This document shows positions 40,651-50,808 of a stretch of 64,000 bases of DNA, piece by piece. Made by a program: the position numbers and the translations under genes. Source of the stretch: Agarilytica sp045430285 (GTDB taxonomy: Bacteria; Pseudomonadota; Gammaproteobacteria; Pseudomonadales; Cellvibrionaceae); the NCBI GenBank assembly GCA_045430285.1, contig JAILXV010000006.1, forward strand, positions 124,001 to 188,000, read 5' to 3'. How positions within the stretch are numbered: position 1 is the stretch's first letter; every line of letters begins with the position of its first letter. The notes below the pieces were generated by a model. That model was given only the letters and a program-made list of their open reading frames with translations. It was not told where the DNA came from and ran no database searches.

Positions 40651-42837
40651 ATGACCAAGATTGTCGGCGGCGGCGCCAAGAAGATTCTTTACACTCTCAA
40701 CACGGTGAGGCGCATCGGTCTTTTAAAATCAGCAAAAGCACTGAGCGCAAACAATGCATGTAAAGCCTGTGGTCTCGGCATGGGCGGGCAGCGTGGCGGC
40801 ATGACAAACGAAAATGGCGAATTCCCCTCGGTTTGCAACAAAAGCGTGCAAGCGCAATCAACTGATATTCAACACCCCATACCAACGGAGATATTCGATC
40901 ACAGTATTCAAGACCTCAAAGATCTTAGTGGTCACCAAATTGAACATCTTGGCCGCTTAAATACGCCTTTATATAAAGCGGCCCATGCAAGCCACCTTAA
41001 TCCTATTCCGTGGTCCCAGGCGCTCGATATTGCGATAGCCAGATTTAAATCATCCAAACCTGAGCGGAGTTTCTTTTATAGCTCTGGACGTTCATCTAAC
41101 GAAGCAGGATTTTTACTTCAGCTGTTTTCGCGAATGTTTGGCACCAACAACGTTAATAACTGTTCATATTATTGCCATCAGGCATCGGCCGTTGGACTTA
41201 ACACCACGATAGGTACAACCACCGCAACAATAGAACTGGAAGACCTCGCTCATTGCGATACTTTCTTCCTTATTGGCGCAAATCCTGCCTCAAACCATCC
41301 TCGCTTGATACATCAATTGAAAGCTTTGCGTGATCGCGGCGGCCAGGTAATCGTTATCAACCCAGCTAAAGAACCTGGCTTAGTTAAATTCTCCGTTCCT
41401 AAAAGCCCTAGCTCACTAATTAAAGGCGGTAACGAAATAGCTTCCCATTACCTGCAGCCCAAGATAGGTTCTGATATATGGGTAATGAGTGGCATTGCGA
41501 AATCCCTTATCGCGTCAAACGCCATAGACCTGGCATTTATTCACGCTTATACCGAAAGCTTTTCACATTATGAAAAGCAGCTAAATGCCATACCTTGGGA
41601 AGCAATCGAATTTCACAGCGGCCTTAGTCAATCCGCCATCGAAAACGTCGCCCATTGTTACTCGCAAGCAGGTAGTGCTGTTTTTGCTTGGGGAATGGGT
41701 GTCACCCATCACACAAACGGCTGCGACAATGTGGAGTCCATTGTTAATCTTGCACTATTGCGCGGTATGGTCGGAAAACCTGGCGCCGGATTATTGCCCT
41801 TACGGGGCCACAGTAACGTTCAGGGTATTGGTACGATTGGCGTAAAACCTGTGCTGCCTAACGATGTAATCGCATCACTGGAATCACATTTAGATGTGAG
41901 TTTTCCGAATACGGCCGGTCTCGACACGATGGCCTGTTTAGACGCGGCCCATAAAGGCGATATCGATCTAGCGCTAATGATGGGCGGAAATTTATATGAA
42001 GCTAGCCCCAATTCACACTGGGCCGAAACGGCACTCGACAATATTAAATGTAAGCTCTACCTAACAACCACACTTAACAAAGGCCATGTTAATGGGATTG
42101 ATAAGGGCGAAGCCCTAATTCTTCCCGTCACGGCACGTGACGAGGAGCACCAACCTACCACACAAGAGTCGATGTTTAATTATCTTCGCTTAAGCGACGG
42201 CGGCATTGGTCGCTTAGCAAATGTTCGCCCAGAGTCAGAGATCCTCTGCGAAATTGCACAGAATATTATTCCAAAAGAATATTTTGATTTTGGTCTTTTT
42301 AAATCTCATAAAACAGTACGAGAGGTAATTGCTAAATGTATCCCAGGTATGCATGAGCTAAAAAATATAGACCGCACCAAAAAAGAATTTCACATCCAAA
42401 ATCGCATCATGCATACACCAACATTTCCGACAGAAACGCAGAAGGCAAAATTTTCAACCTTCTCCATGCCCGACACGCCAAAAGATGAGACATCCGAGTA
42501 TCCACTCACGCTCACAACCGTAAGATCCGAAGGGCAATTTAATACAATTATATATGAAGAAAATGACACTTACCGTGGTGTAAATAACAGGCATACGGTA
42601 CTAATGAATGCGGACGACATGGAACTTCTAAATCTCACTGAAAAATCACACGTTAATATAAAATCAGACGTCGGTGAAATGTTATCGGTAAATGTGAAGA
42701 CATTTGATATTCCCAAGGGAAATGTCATGGCATATTACCCTGAAACGAATACGCTCACGGGGTTACAGCAGGATCCTAGAAGCAAGACACCCAGCTTTAA
42801 AGCGATTAAGGTAACGATAGAAAATATTAACGATTAA
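40651..42837 (+). CDS. YdeP/FdhF-like molybdopterin oxidoreductase
   Basis: 728 residues. Fits the YdeP-type branch of the formate dehydrogenase alpha/molybdopterin oxidoreductase family (usually about 750 residues). The N terminus has Cys residues in an ACKACGLGMGG...VCNKS pattern that could hold an iron-sulphur cluster. The central molybdopterin domain has FFLIGANPASNHPRL and WGMGVTHHTNGCDNVE. The C-terminal molybdopterin-dinucleotide-binding domain starts LTLTTVRSEGQFNTIIYEEN and ends near AYYPETNTLTGL. No twin-Arg leader, so it is cytoplasmic. The substrate of YdeP-like proteins is unsettled. Convergent with the next gene (5 bp between stops). Confidence 0.8.
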   Translation: MTKIVGGGAKKILYTLNTVRRIGLLKSAKALSANNACKACGLGMGGQRGGMTNENGEFPSVCNKSVQAQSTDIQHPIPTEIFDHSIQDLKDLSGHQIEHLGRLNTPLYKAAHASHLNPIPWSQALDIAIARFKSSKPERSFFYSSGRSSNEAGFLLQLFSRMFGTNNVNNCSYYCHQASAVGLNTTIGTTTATIELEDLAHCDTFFLIGANPASNHPRLIHQLKALRDRGGQVIVINPAKEPGLVKFSVPKSPSSLIKGGNEIASHYLQPKIGSDIWVMSGIAKSLIASNAIDLAFIHAYTESFSHYEKQLNAIPWEAIEFHSGLSQSAIENVAHCYSQAGSAVFAWGMGVTHHTNGCDNVESIVNLALLRGMVGKPGAGLLPLRGHSNVQGIGTIGVKPVLPNDVIASLESHLDVSFPNTAGLDTMACLDAAHKGDIDLALMMGGNLYEASPNSHWAETALDNIKCKLYLTTTLNKGHVNGIDKGEALILPVTARDEEHQPTTQESMFNYLRLSDGGIGRLANVRPESEILCEIAQNIIPKEYFDFGLFKSHKTVREVIAKCIPGMHELKNIDRTKKEFHIQNRIMHTPTFPTETQKAKFSTFSMPDTPKDETSEYPLTLTTVRSEGQFNTIIYEENDTYRGVNNRHTVLMNADDMELLNLTEKSHVNIKSDVGEMLSVNVKTFDIPKGNVMAYYPETNTLTGLQQDPRSKTPSFKAIKVTIENIND

Positions 42838-42842
42838 TGTTT

Positions 42843-43574
42843 TTATTGAATAACATCAGCCACTGAAGAGAAATGTTTTTTTTGAAAACGCTCAAAGTCT
42901 TCCATTAACTGATTTGCGTTTTCCACTCCTTTATATAAAGTCACATGTATATCCAAACTAGAAAGAACTCGGCTGCTAATGCCTGGCATTGGATATTCTT
43001 TTAATATCTTGGCTACCGGCCGCGTGTAACCAATGACATAATCCAAATCTCTTATCTTAAGCACTTTAAACGCCTGCGATAAATTCGACACTTGCACAAC
43101 ATAAATTTCATTTTTCGGATCATCGATGAATGCTCTCAAACCACCAAAGCTGTATCCCCGCGTTACCACCACACTCTTCCCTACCAGGTCTTGACGACTG
43201 GCAAATGTGTTCATAGCTTGCATTGAATACGCGCGCAGCTCCAGGTGGTCAATTGGCTCCTTGGAAATATACACATTGTCATTATATAAAGTATTGGTTG
43301 CGAGACCGAACCATAGATCGACTTCTCCGCTCCCAACCAATTTGACCGCGCGCTTCGGGGGTAATGCAACAGGGATTATATCGTAGCCTATGGCCTCTCC
43401 TAAGCGCCTCGCCATATCAATAAAGGGGCCCCGCGCTTTTCCATCTGGGGATGTACTGTAAAATGGTGCAAACTCAATATAGCCAAAGGTCAGACTTAGC
43501 TTATCCGCTTCTGCGGCCATCGCCCATAGCAGAAAGAGAATACAGAGCAAAAACCTTCGTATATAAATTCTCAT
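42843..43574 (-). CDS. Periplasmic solute-binding protein (SBP_bac_3-like)
   Basis: 243 residues with a signal peptide (RRFLLCILFLLWAMAAEA). The mature protein fits the family 3 solute-binding fold: a first strand with FGYIEFAPFYST, a GPFIDMARRLGEAIGYD helix-strand, VDLWFGL and then KSVVVTRGYSFGGLRAF and a YVIGYTRP return. It binds small polar solutes such as amino acids. No ABC permease or ATPase is nearby. It is divergent from the sensor kinase (roughly 320 bp between starts), so it may serve that kinase as a signal sensor. This is inference. Confidence 0.75.
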   Translation of the reverse strand: MRIYIRRFLLCILFLLWAMAAEADKLSLTFGYIEFAPFYSTSPDGKARGPFIDMARRLGEAIGYDIIPVALPPKRAVKLVGSGEVDLWFGLATNTLYNDNVYISKEPIDHLELRAYSMQAMNTFASRQDLVGKSVVVTRGYSFGGLRAFIDDPKNEIYVVQVSNLSQAFKVLKIRDLDYVIGYTRPVAKILKEYPMPGISSRVLSSLDIHVTLYKGVENANQLMEDFERFQKKHFSSVADVIQ

Positions 43575-43895
43575 ACCAATATGTCTGCCTTTAACTTATA
43601 TTTTTAACTGACACCCGTAATTCACACACATGACTTACACCCATAACTGAAGGGCAAAACCAAAAAACTGTATTTATTCTGATTTACCTTATCGTCAATA
43701 TAGCGTTTTACTATAAAAACTCTAAAAATAGTATGCCTTAAGTATAGCAACGAACAGGCACCCCGCTTCAAGCATGATACGCATTAATAACCTAAACTTG
43801 ATACAGCATTATTGCCTTCTCGCACCGAATACCTAACGAAAATCGTTCATTCGTGGCAAAAACGTTACCGAATACGAGCGGACAACTTCACTCTG

Positions 43896-45545
43896 ATGTT
43901 ACATAAAATTAGCTCGGGAAAATCTATCTCTAGGCGGTTATTAAAAACCGTTTTCTCAATATATTTTGTGCTAACAATCATTATGACAGCCGTACATATC
44001 TTTCTTGAATACGCCTCGACAAAAGATGATATTCAACGCGAGTTGAGTATCACGCAGCAAGCATTTGAAAGTAGCTTGGCCACCTCTTTATGGATTCTCG
44101 ATCTTTATCAGCTGGAGATCACCGCTGATGGCATTACTAAAACACCACTTATCACCGGTATCGACATCACGGATGAAGAAGGTAAGCTAGTGATTCAAAA
44201 AGGCAGCTCAGATAGAGACCATTCAACAAAGTCCTTCTGGCATGAATTCCCCCTTATCGTGAAGACAAAAAAGAATTCTCAGAATGTGGGTATTGTTCGG
44301 CTGTATTCTGATGAAAGCATTGTCTTTAATCGGATAAAACTCGGCATACAAATACTTTTAATAAATGCTGCGCTTAAAACTTTTATATTATCCTTATTGA
44401 TCAGTATTATTTTTCATCGCCTCCTCACAAAGCCCCTGGAAAAGCTCGCGCTGGATGCTACCAATATCGATTTAAATTCGATGCATAAAGAACGCATCTC
44501 TGTTGGCACCTCAGAAGAAAACGAGCTCAAACTTCTTGAGCTCGCACTCAACAGTATGATGGATAAGATTTCGGCATCGATGGGAAGTCTGGATTCCCTT
44601 AATCAAGAACTGGAAAACAAGGTGGAAGAAAGAACACGCGCCTTAGACACCATGATCGTTCAAATGACAGAAGATCAGGCTCACTTAGAAAATGAAGTGG
44701 CAATGCGTAAACAGCGCGAAAAGGAATTGGAGGAAGGGCGACGTGAACTGCAGCGCTCCCTGGACAACCTGAGATTGACTCAGGAACAACTTATTGAGTC
44801 AGAAAAAATGGCCTCTCTCGGTTCCCTTGTCGCAGGTGTCGCTCATGAAATTAACACGCCCGTGGGTATTAGCCTAACCGGCATTACCCATTTCCAATTT
44901 ATGCTCGATAAAATTAACAAACAATATAAAGCAGAAGATTTGGACGAAGCACAATTCGAAAAATTTATCACTGACGCACTAGAGATTGCGCGTTCGATTA
45001 ATATCAGCCTAGAAAGAGCCGCCAAGCTAGTGAACAGTTTTAAACGCGTCGCCGTCGATCAATCACACGAACAATTGCACACATTTAACTTCAAAGAATA
45101 TTTAGATGAGGTACTCCTAAGCTTACAAAGTAAAATTAAGGGCACGAGAGTCCGAGTAGAGTTGGAATGCGACCCGACAATTAAACTCACAAATTACCCT
45201 GGCTCATGGTCACAAATCATCACTAACTTTATCACGAACTCCCTCACACACGGATATGCGGCACACCAGGACGGTACGATACATATACGAGCCAATATCG
45301 AAGAGGGAATGCTCCTATTTGTTTACCATGACGACGGCAACGGTATCCCTGATGAGATAAAAACGAAGGTGTTTGACCCCTTTTATACAACCAACCGCGA
45401 AAACGGCGGCAGCGGTTTAGGCCTAAACATCGTATACAATTTGGTCACCCAGCAGATGGGCGGCACAATTACGCTGGAAAGTAATGAGGGCGCCGGCGTC
45501 ATTTTTACTATACTCATTCCTATTGATATATCCGCGTCACGGTAG
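43896..45545 (+). CDS. Membrane sensor histidine kinase
   Basis: About 549 residues from ATG 43896; an in-frame TTG at 43812 would add 28. Two transmembrane helices (about 20-40 and 160-180 from this ATG) bracket a periplasmic sensor domain of around 110 residues. A HAMP-like segment and a long coiled coil (about 230-310, LNQELENKVEERTRALDTM) follow. The HisKA domain has its phospho-acceptor in AHEINTPVG. The ATPase domain has the N box (ITNFITNSLTHGY), DDGNGIP and GGSGLGLNIV. It should phosphorylate the response regulator starting 7 bp downstream. Together with the divergent binding protein it may form a sensing unit. Confidence 0.85.
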   Translation: MLHKISSGKSISRRLLKTVFSIYFVLTIIMTAVHIFLEYASTKDDIQRELSITQQAFESSLATSLWILDLYQLEITADGITKTPLITGIDITDEEGKLVIQKGSSDRDHSTKSFWHEFPLIVKTKKNSQNVGIVRLYSDESIVFNRIKLGIQILLINAALKTFILSLLISIIFHRLLTKPLEKLALDATNIDLNSMHKERISVGTSEENELKLLELALNSMMDKISASMGSLDSLNQELENKVEERTRALDTMIVQMTEDQAHLENEVAMRKQREKELEEGRRELQRSLDNLRLTQEQLIESEKMASLGSLVAGVAHEINTPVGISLTGITHFQFMLDKINKQYKAEDLDEAQFEKFITDALEIARSINISLERAAKLVNSFKRVAVDQSHEQLHTFNFKEYLDEVLLSLQSKIKGTRVRVELECDPTIKLTNYPGSWSQIITNFITNSLTHGYAAHQDGTIHIRANIEEGMLLFVYHDDGNGIPDEIKTKVFDPFYTTNRENGGSGLGLNIVYNLVTQQMGGTITLESNEGAGVIFTILIPIDISASR

Positions 45546-45552
45546 CTGTTGT

Positions 45553-47094
45553 ATGGCCCTTTTCAAGAAGACATCCACAATAACGACCACACCGAAGCCT
45601 GGCCTCGGTTGGAAGGTGCTTGTCGTAGATGATGAGCCGGAAGTCCACAATATCACCAAGCTAGCGCTGGACGATTTTTCCTTTGAAAACAAAGCTTTAC
45701 AGATAATTAGCGCCTATACCGGTATTGAAGCGATGCAAGCATTTGATACCCACCCTGATATCGCCCTCGTTTTCTTAGATGTCGTGATGGAGTCTGATGA
45801 TGCTGGCTTAGCTGTGGTAAAACACATTCGTGAACAGCTTAGTAATAAATTCGTCCGAATAATATTACGCACTGGCCAAGCCGGTAACGCGCCCGAAAGG
45901 GAAGTAATCCTCAATTACGACATTAATGATTACAAAGAAAAAACCAGTTTTGATAGCACAAAGCTATTTACCGCCACGCTTTCCGGACTCAGGGCCTACA
46001 ACGATATTATGCGTGTAGAAGCGGCGCGAAAAAGCCTGGACCGCTACCGTACCGGTCTAGAAGAAGTGATCGAGTCATCCGCCAATTTATTTGAAATACG
46101 CTCATTACGGCAATTCGCCCGCGGCCTACTGGTTCAGCTCGCGTCTATTTTGCATATAGATAAAAACACTCTACTGGTGAGATGCCATGGATGGACCGTA
46201 ACCGAAAACAAAGGTGAGTATCAGGTACTCGCGGGTACAGGGTCGTTTTGCGATAGTCTTGAACCACGTGAAATGCTGCCAAGCGACGTCATCACATATT
46301 TAGACCGCGCTTGCCAGAAAAAAGAATGCATTTATGACGGTGACAAGTTTGTTGGGTATTTTCCAACAAAAGTCGGCAAGGTTAATCTTATCTATCTGGA
46401 CGGCGTCAGTAATCTCGACGAAGTCGACAAACGACTTATTCAGGTGTTCTCCAGCAATGTCACCATCGCCTTCGATAATTTATATTTAGATAAAGAGATC
46501 TTCGATACCCAATCAGAAATCATTGACACATTAGGCGATGTTGTCGAAAACCGTTCCAAAGAGACAGCGAATCATGTCAAACGAGTCTCACACTTATCTC
46601 GCATGTTGGCCATCACACATGGTTTAACAACGGAAGAAGCAGACATCCTATTTATGGCCGCGCCCATGCATGATATTGGAAAAGTGGCGATCCCCGACAA
46701 GATACTGTTGAAAGAAGGAAAGCTAGATCCCGACGAGTGGACAATAATGAAGACCCATGCAGAGATTGGGGAGCAGATGTTTTCTCAGTCTTCTCGTCCC
46801 GTTTTGCAAGCGGCGTCCATCGTTGCGGGTCAACATCACGAAAAATACGACGGCAGCGGCTACCCTAGGGGACTAAAAGGAACCGACATCCACGTATATG
46901 GGCGAATCGTGGCAATTACAGATGTCTTTGATGCACTTTCACATAAACGATGCTACAAAGATGCCTGGCCCGAAGAAAAAGTTATTGCGCTTTTAACGCA
47001 AGAAAAAGGCAAACACTTAGATCCGCATCTGGTTGATTTATTTCTCGGCAATCTGGATAAAGTTCGCGAGATCGCCACCAAATACCCCGATTAA
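45553..47094 (+). CDS. Response regulator with DUF3369 and HD-GYP phosphodiesterase domains
   Basis: 513 residues. The ATG at 45553 is chosen because the upstream in-frame extension runs back into the kinase gene. A receiver domain (about 18-145) has the phospho-acceptor in VFLDVVMES and starts KVLVVDDEPE. A DUF3369 region spans about 165-325. The HD-GYP domain (about 335-505) is complete, with the HDIGK and HHEKYDGSGYPRG motifs, the latter needed for cyclic-di-GMP hydrolysis. Kinase activation should change c-di-GMP and so behaviour such as motility or biofilm. The stop overlaps the convergent SDR gene by 4 bp. Confidence 0.88.
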   Translation: MALFKKTSTITTTPKPGLGWKVLVVDDEPEVHNITKLALDDFSFENKALQIISAYTGIEAMQAFDTHPDIALVFLDVVMESDDAGLAVVKHIREQLSNKFVRIILRTGQAGNAPEREVILNYDINDYKEKTSFDSTKLFTATLSGLRAYNDIMRVEAARKSLDRYRTGLEEVIESSANLFEIRSLRQFARGLLVQLASILHIDKNTLLVRCHGWTVTENKGEYQVLAGTGSFCDSLEPREMLPSDVITYLDRACQKKECIYDGDKFVGYFPTKVGKVNLIYLDGVSNLDEVDKRLIQVFSSNVTIAFDNLYLDKEIFDTQSEIIDTLGDVVENRSKETANHVKRVSHLSRMLAITHGLTTEEADILFMAAPMHDIGKVAIPDKILLKEGKLDPDEWTIMKTHAEIGEQMFSQSSRPVLQAASIVAGQHHEKYDGSGYPRGLKGTDIHVYGRIVAITDVFDALSHKRCYKDAWPEEKVIALLTQEKGKHLDPHLVDLFLGNLDKVREIATKYPD

Positions 47095-47855
47095 TTTAAT
47101 CGCGTACCGCCATCTAACCTGTAGCATGTTCCGTTCGCATAGCTATTTTCAATAATATGTTTTACAAAGCTAGCAAACTCTTCTGGCTGACCCACACGGT
47201 CGGGGCACAGCAAACCTTTCTTTAATGCTGCAATACCTTTTTCAGGTATGCCTTCCAATATTTCCGTTCCGAAAATACCTGGTGCAATCGCGATGCATCG
47301 AATGGCATGTTCTGCCAAATCACGAGCAACCGGCAAGGTGAGACCGACAACACCGGCTTTACTGGCGGCGTAGGCGGCTTGACCTCTTTGCCCATCGTAC
47401 GCCGTGATGGATGCAGTATTAATAATAATGCCGCGCTCACCACTTGCTTTATCTACACCGTTTCCTACCATATGTTTCGCTGCCAAACGTAGAATGTTAA
47501 ATGTGCCGGTTAAATTCACATCCATTACTTTTTGCCAAAGATCCAAATCATGCGCTTCCCCTTTCGATACCACTCTGGCAGACGAAGGAATACCCGCACA
47601 GTTCACCGTTGCTCGCAAGGGGCCAAACGTTTCTTTCGCTATTTTTATCGCTGCATCAATATCATCTGGATTACGAATATCCACGCCGACACCGATTGCA
47701 CGATCTCCTAATTTGCGGGCCACGTCTTTAACCGCTAATACATTTAAATCTGCAAAGACCACCGCGGCCCCATGCTCGTGCAACAACGTCGCCGTTGCGC
47801 GCCCCAATCCAGATGCCGCCCCTGTGACCATTACGCATATATTTTCTAAAAACAC
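47091..47855 (-). CDS. Short-chain dehydrogenase, 3-hydroxyacyl-CoA dehydrogenase type
   Basis: 254 residues. Classical SDR: cofactor loop TGAASGLG, an acidic end of strand 2 (FADLN) favouring NAD, NCAG, the Ser in NTASITAY, and the YAASK catalytic motif (Tyr and Lys). The overall sequence (VMVTGAASGLGRATATLLHEHG, DGQRGQAAYAASKAGVVGLTLPVARDLA) most resembles type II 3-hydroxyacyl-CoA dehydrogenases (HSD17B10-like). It lies 93 bp downstream of the acyl-CoA ligase on the same strand, so both probably belong to one catabolic operon. Confidence 0.82.
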   Translation of the reverse strand: MFLENICVMVTGAASGLGRATATLLHEHGAAVVFADLNVLAVKDVARKLGDRAIGVGVDIRNPDDIDAAIKIAKETFGPLRATVNCAGIPSSARVVSKGEAHDLDLWQKVMDVNLTGTFNILRLAAKHMVGNGVDKASGERGIIINTASITAYDGQRGQAAYAASKAGVVGLTLPVARDLAEHAIRCIAIAPGIFGTEILEGIPEKGIAALKKGLLCPDRVGQPEEFASFVKHIIENSYANGTCYRLDGGTRLN

Positions 47856-47948
47856 TGTTTTACCTTATTCTGTTAGTTACGTAGCCGTATAAAAATACCC
47901 TGCTTTACGATTGGCATTAATTTCATTACTTACATTCGTATTTTCAAT

Positions 47949-49643
47949 CTATGTTTTAACAACAATATTTTTGAATCCTATATTCGCCTGGGTAAGGTCT
48001 TCATTATTCTTATGATATTGTTTTTTTAGTGTTGCTTTTAGCACCTTGCCCAAGGCGTTACGGGGAAAGTCTTCCTTTTTAACCACTAAATCGGATACGC
48101 GCTGATACTTGGCTAGCTGATCATTCAACCATGCCATGAGCACATCTTTTTTATACGGCATACCCTTTTTTAAGATGACGAAGGCTACTGGCGTTTCACC
48201 CCATTTTACGTCTTCTACGCCGATCACCGATGCGTCTTGTACCGCGTCGTGCCATAAAAGTTTTGATTCAATATCTACAGGAAAAATGTTCAGTCCACCC
48301 GACAAGATCATATCTTTAGATCGACCTCTTAATGTTAAATATCCCTCGTCATCGATCTCACCTATGTCACCTGTTCTTAAAAACAAATGCCCTTTATTGT
48401 TTTTCCAAATAATGTCGTAATTCGCATCGGGACGATTTAGATAGCCTTCCATCATGCTCACGGTACGGCCCACAATTTCACCCGATCCCTTTCCTGTAAT
48501 ATCGTTGCCATCCTCATCAATAATTTTCAACTCACAGCCCACCCACGCTCGGCCCACCGAATGCGGCCGCGTAATCATTTCAGTGGGTGAAATTAGCGTT
48601 CCTACGCTTTCGGTGAAGCCCCATAACTCATAGAGTTTTTCACCGCTTATCTCCCGTATTTGATTTTTGATTGGGTCCGGCATGGGTGCACCGGCAGTAA
48701 CGATGCATTCAAATTTTTTAAATTTTGCTTTCTTATGTTCGGGGTCGGCAAGCAGCGCACGCGCTTGAGTCGGCACCATAAATGCGTGAGTCGGCTGATG
48801 AATTTTCATCATATGAAAAAATGACGCAGTGTCGAATGCCCCCATCACCAGCGTCGTGCCGCCCACAAGAATGGTTGGCAACATCACAACCCACGATCCG
48901 TTGCTACTTGGTGCGGTAGTCACCAAGGTGCGGCACTGGGCGTGAAAGCGCATCCCTATGGCTAACTCACTCGCAAAGCCCACTCGCGCTCCATGGCTAT
49001 GCACAATACCTTTTGGTTTTCCCGTTGTACCTGATGAATATATAACGTTGCAGCGATCATCTGCGACATGAGAAACGTAAGGATCCAGATCAGATGCGTC
49101 GAAGGTAAACGTGTCATATGCACACCACAGATGTGCTTGCGCGTACTCTTCGTCTTCAACTTTATCCGGCCCCGCTTCAAATATTAAATTTAGGGCAGGA
49201 TATGACTTCTGTGCAGAAACCCCCATCGCGGTGCTGTGCCGATCAACAAACATAACGTCTGCGTCACAGTCTTGCGCCAGGCCTGCAATATTTTGGGCGG
49301 TGAGCAATGTCGATAACGGACAAGCCACCCCACCGGCTTTCATTACACCAAACACCACAACGTAGGCCCACACGGTATTACCTGTAAGAATTACGACGCG
49401 ATCACCTGGCTGCAGCCCTGCACTAATTAAGGCATTCGCTAAAATATTGGTTTTGAGGTTGAATTCACGCCAACTGATTTGCTGTTCGACATCAGCAAAA
49501 GCAATATCTTTCGGTCGAGACTGTGCATGTAAGCCCACAATATCCGACATACTCATAAACGGCGGCACGAATGGCCCTCGGTCAGGAAGTAACTTAGATA
49601 TCTGTGAATTATTTGATGTGTGCGAATTAGATGTATGCTGCAT
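47949..49643 (-). CDS. AMP-dependent acyl-CoA ligase
   Basis: 564 residues of the adenylate-forming family. Motifs in order: YSSGTTGKPKG (AMP-binding), YELWGFTE, RTGDIGEIDDEGYL, GRSKDMILSGGLNIFP and the catalytic Lys region (RNALGKVLK). It should activate a carboxylic acid to its CoA thioester. Similar enzymes handle medium- or long-chain fatty acids or aromatic acids; the acid is not readable. The divergent TetR gene and the 32-bp palindrome between them suggest control by that regulator. The Asn/Ser-rich first 15 residues are probably disordered. Confidence 0.85.
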   Translation of the reverse strand: MQHTSNSHTSNNSQISKLLPDRGPFVPPFMSMSDIVGLHAQSRPKDIAFADVEQQISWREFNLKTNILANALISAGLQPGDRVVILTGNTVWAYVVVFGVMKAGGVACPLSTLLTAQNIAGLAQDCDADVMFVDRHSTAMGVSAQKSYPALNLIFEAGPDKVEDEEYAQAHLWCAYDTFTFDASDLDPYVSHVADDRCNVIYSSGTTGKPKGIVHSHGARVGFASELAIGMRFHAQCRTLVTTAPSSNGSWVVMLPTILVGGTTLVMGAFDTASFFHMMKIHQPTHAFMVPTQARALLADPEHKKAKFKKFECIVTAGAPMPDPIKNQIREISGEKLYELWGFTESVGTLISPTEMITRPHSVGRAWVGCELKIIDEDGNDITGKGSGEIVGRTVSMMEGYLNRPDANYDIIWKNNKGHLFLRTGDIGEIDDEGYLTLRGRSKDMILSGGLNIFPVDIESKLLWHDAVQDASVIGVEDVKWGETPVAFVILKKGMPYKKDVLMAWLNDQLAKYQRVSDLVVKKEDFPRNALGKVLKATLKKQYHKNNEDLTQANIGFKNIVVKT

Positions 49644-50088
49644 GGGGTATCGCTCTCTTATTATTACTCATTTCGATGACCTTCATTGTTGGTTGTCGCC
49701 GCTGCTTCACTTGCGATATTGGTGTTACTTACCAGCGCTAACAGCACCATCTGAGATGCGAGCCCTATACACCTGCACTCGCTCCGACTAACTAATACCT
49801 ACGATCTACGCAGATAAAATCAGCCATCAAGGACGCTGCAATAACCGAGTTTAAAAGGCATAACGAGTCATTTTGTTGTCGCCAAATTAATTAACTAATC
49901 GATTAGTTAATTAATTATTCGGAAGTATGTATCCATTCAGATATCATGTCAACACTGTGCGTAGGTCGCAAAATGCGCCACAGTTTCAGCTAATAACAAA
50001 AAATAAAATACATAATGACGCGCTATACCGTCAGAGCTCAGTGGATATCTGAGCAGATTTGCATGCATACAAGAGAAGTCAGTCACTA
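49644..50088. other. Regulatory region between divergent ligase and TetR genes
   Basis: 445 bp with no coding frame that looks real. It holds the perfect 32-bp palindrome at 49885-49916 and should carry both promoters. Confidence 0.6.
49885..49916. promoter_or_regulatory. Perfect 32-bp palindrome, likely TetR operator
   Basis: A 16-bp half-site (AATTAATTAACTAATC) is followed at once by its exact reverse complement, with no spacer. It lies 242 bp from the ligase start and 173 bp from the TetR start. Size and position fit an operator for the adjacent regulator. Confidence 0.8.
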
Positions 50089-50781
50089 ATGGAAGATCAA
50101 GAACACGCAGTATCGGGAGGCTCTCCTGGCCGTCCACGAGGTGTTAAAGCCGAAGAAACTCGTCAACGTATCCTAGATGCTGCGGAAAAACTCTTTTCCG
50201 AAAATAGCTTCAATGGTGTCACCATTCGCCAAGTGGCCAATCTCAGCGGTGTTAATACCGCGCTCTTACACTACTATTTCGTGAACAAGCGTGGATTATT
50301 CGAGAGTGTATTCGAACGCAGAGCAGCAGAACTTAACAGTGAACGCATGGCTGCACTGGAGGCTTACAGCCGCTCCACTGAAAAGCCTACCGTTAAGGGC
50401 GCGATGTCCGCATTCCTCGGGCCAATTCTGGAACGTGCGGCATCGGGAGAAGTATTCTGGAAAACGTATTTCGCGCTTATCGCGCAAGTGAGCAATACTC
50501 CTGAGCTAGGCGGCGATATGATGTCGCGCCATTTCGACCCAGTTATTCAGCGCTTACTCGATGTGATACAACAAGCGCTACCGAACGCTGATCGAGAAAA
50601 CCTCTATTGGTGCTACCAATTGTTTTCTGGCTCGATCATGTTAACGCTTTCCCAAAATGGAAGGGTTGATCGTTTATCGGATGGGCTTTGTCGTTCAGAC
50701 GATCTGGCCGCCATTTTTGATCGACTTATCCCATATTCGGCCGCAGGTTTTGCGGCAGTATGCGAGGATACCGTTGAGTAA
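50089..50781 (+). CDS. TetR/AcrR-family transcriptional regulator
   Basis: 230 residues from ATG 50089; a TTG at 50059 would add ten residues and lacks support. The N-terminal HTH is standard (TRQRILDAAEKLFSENSFNGVTIRQVANLSGVNTALLHYYFVNKRGLFESVF). The C-terminal domain (about 80-225) is helical and would bind the effector, perhaps an acyl-CoA given the divergent ligase. It probably represses itself and the ligase-SDR operon through the 32-bp palindrome. The hybrid kinase downstream is convergent. Confidence 0.85.
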   Translation: MEDQEHAVSGGSPGRPRGVKAEETRQRILDAAEKLFSENSFNGVTIRQVANLSGVNTALLHYYFVNKRGLFESVFERRAAELNSERMAALEAYSRSTEKPTVKGAMSAFLGPILERAASGEVFWKTYFALIAQVSNTPELGGDMMSRHFDPVIQRLLDVIQQALPNADRENLYWCYQLFSGSIMLTLSQNGRVDRLSDGLCRSDDLAAIFDRLIPYSAAGFAAVCEDTVE

Positions 50782-50808
50782 CAAGGCAAGATCCACTTAA
50801 CCCATCGC

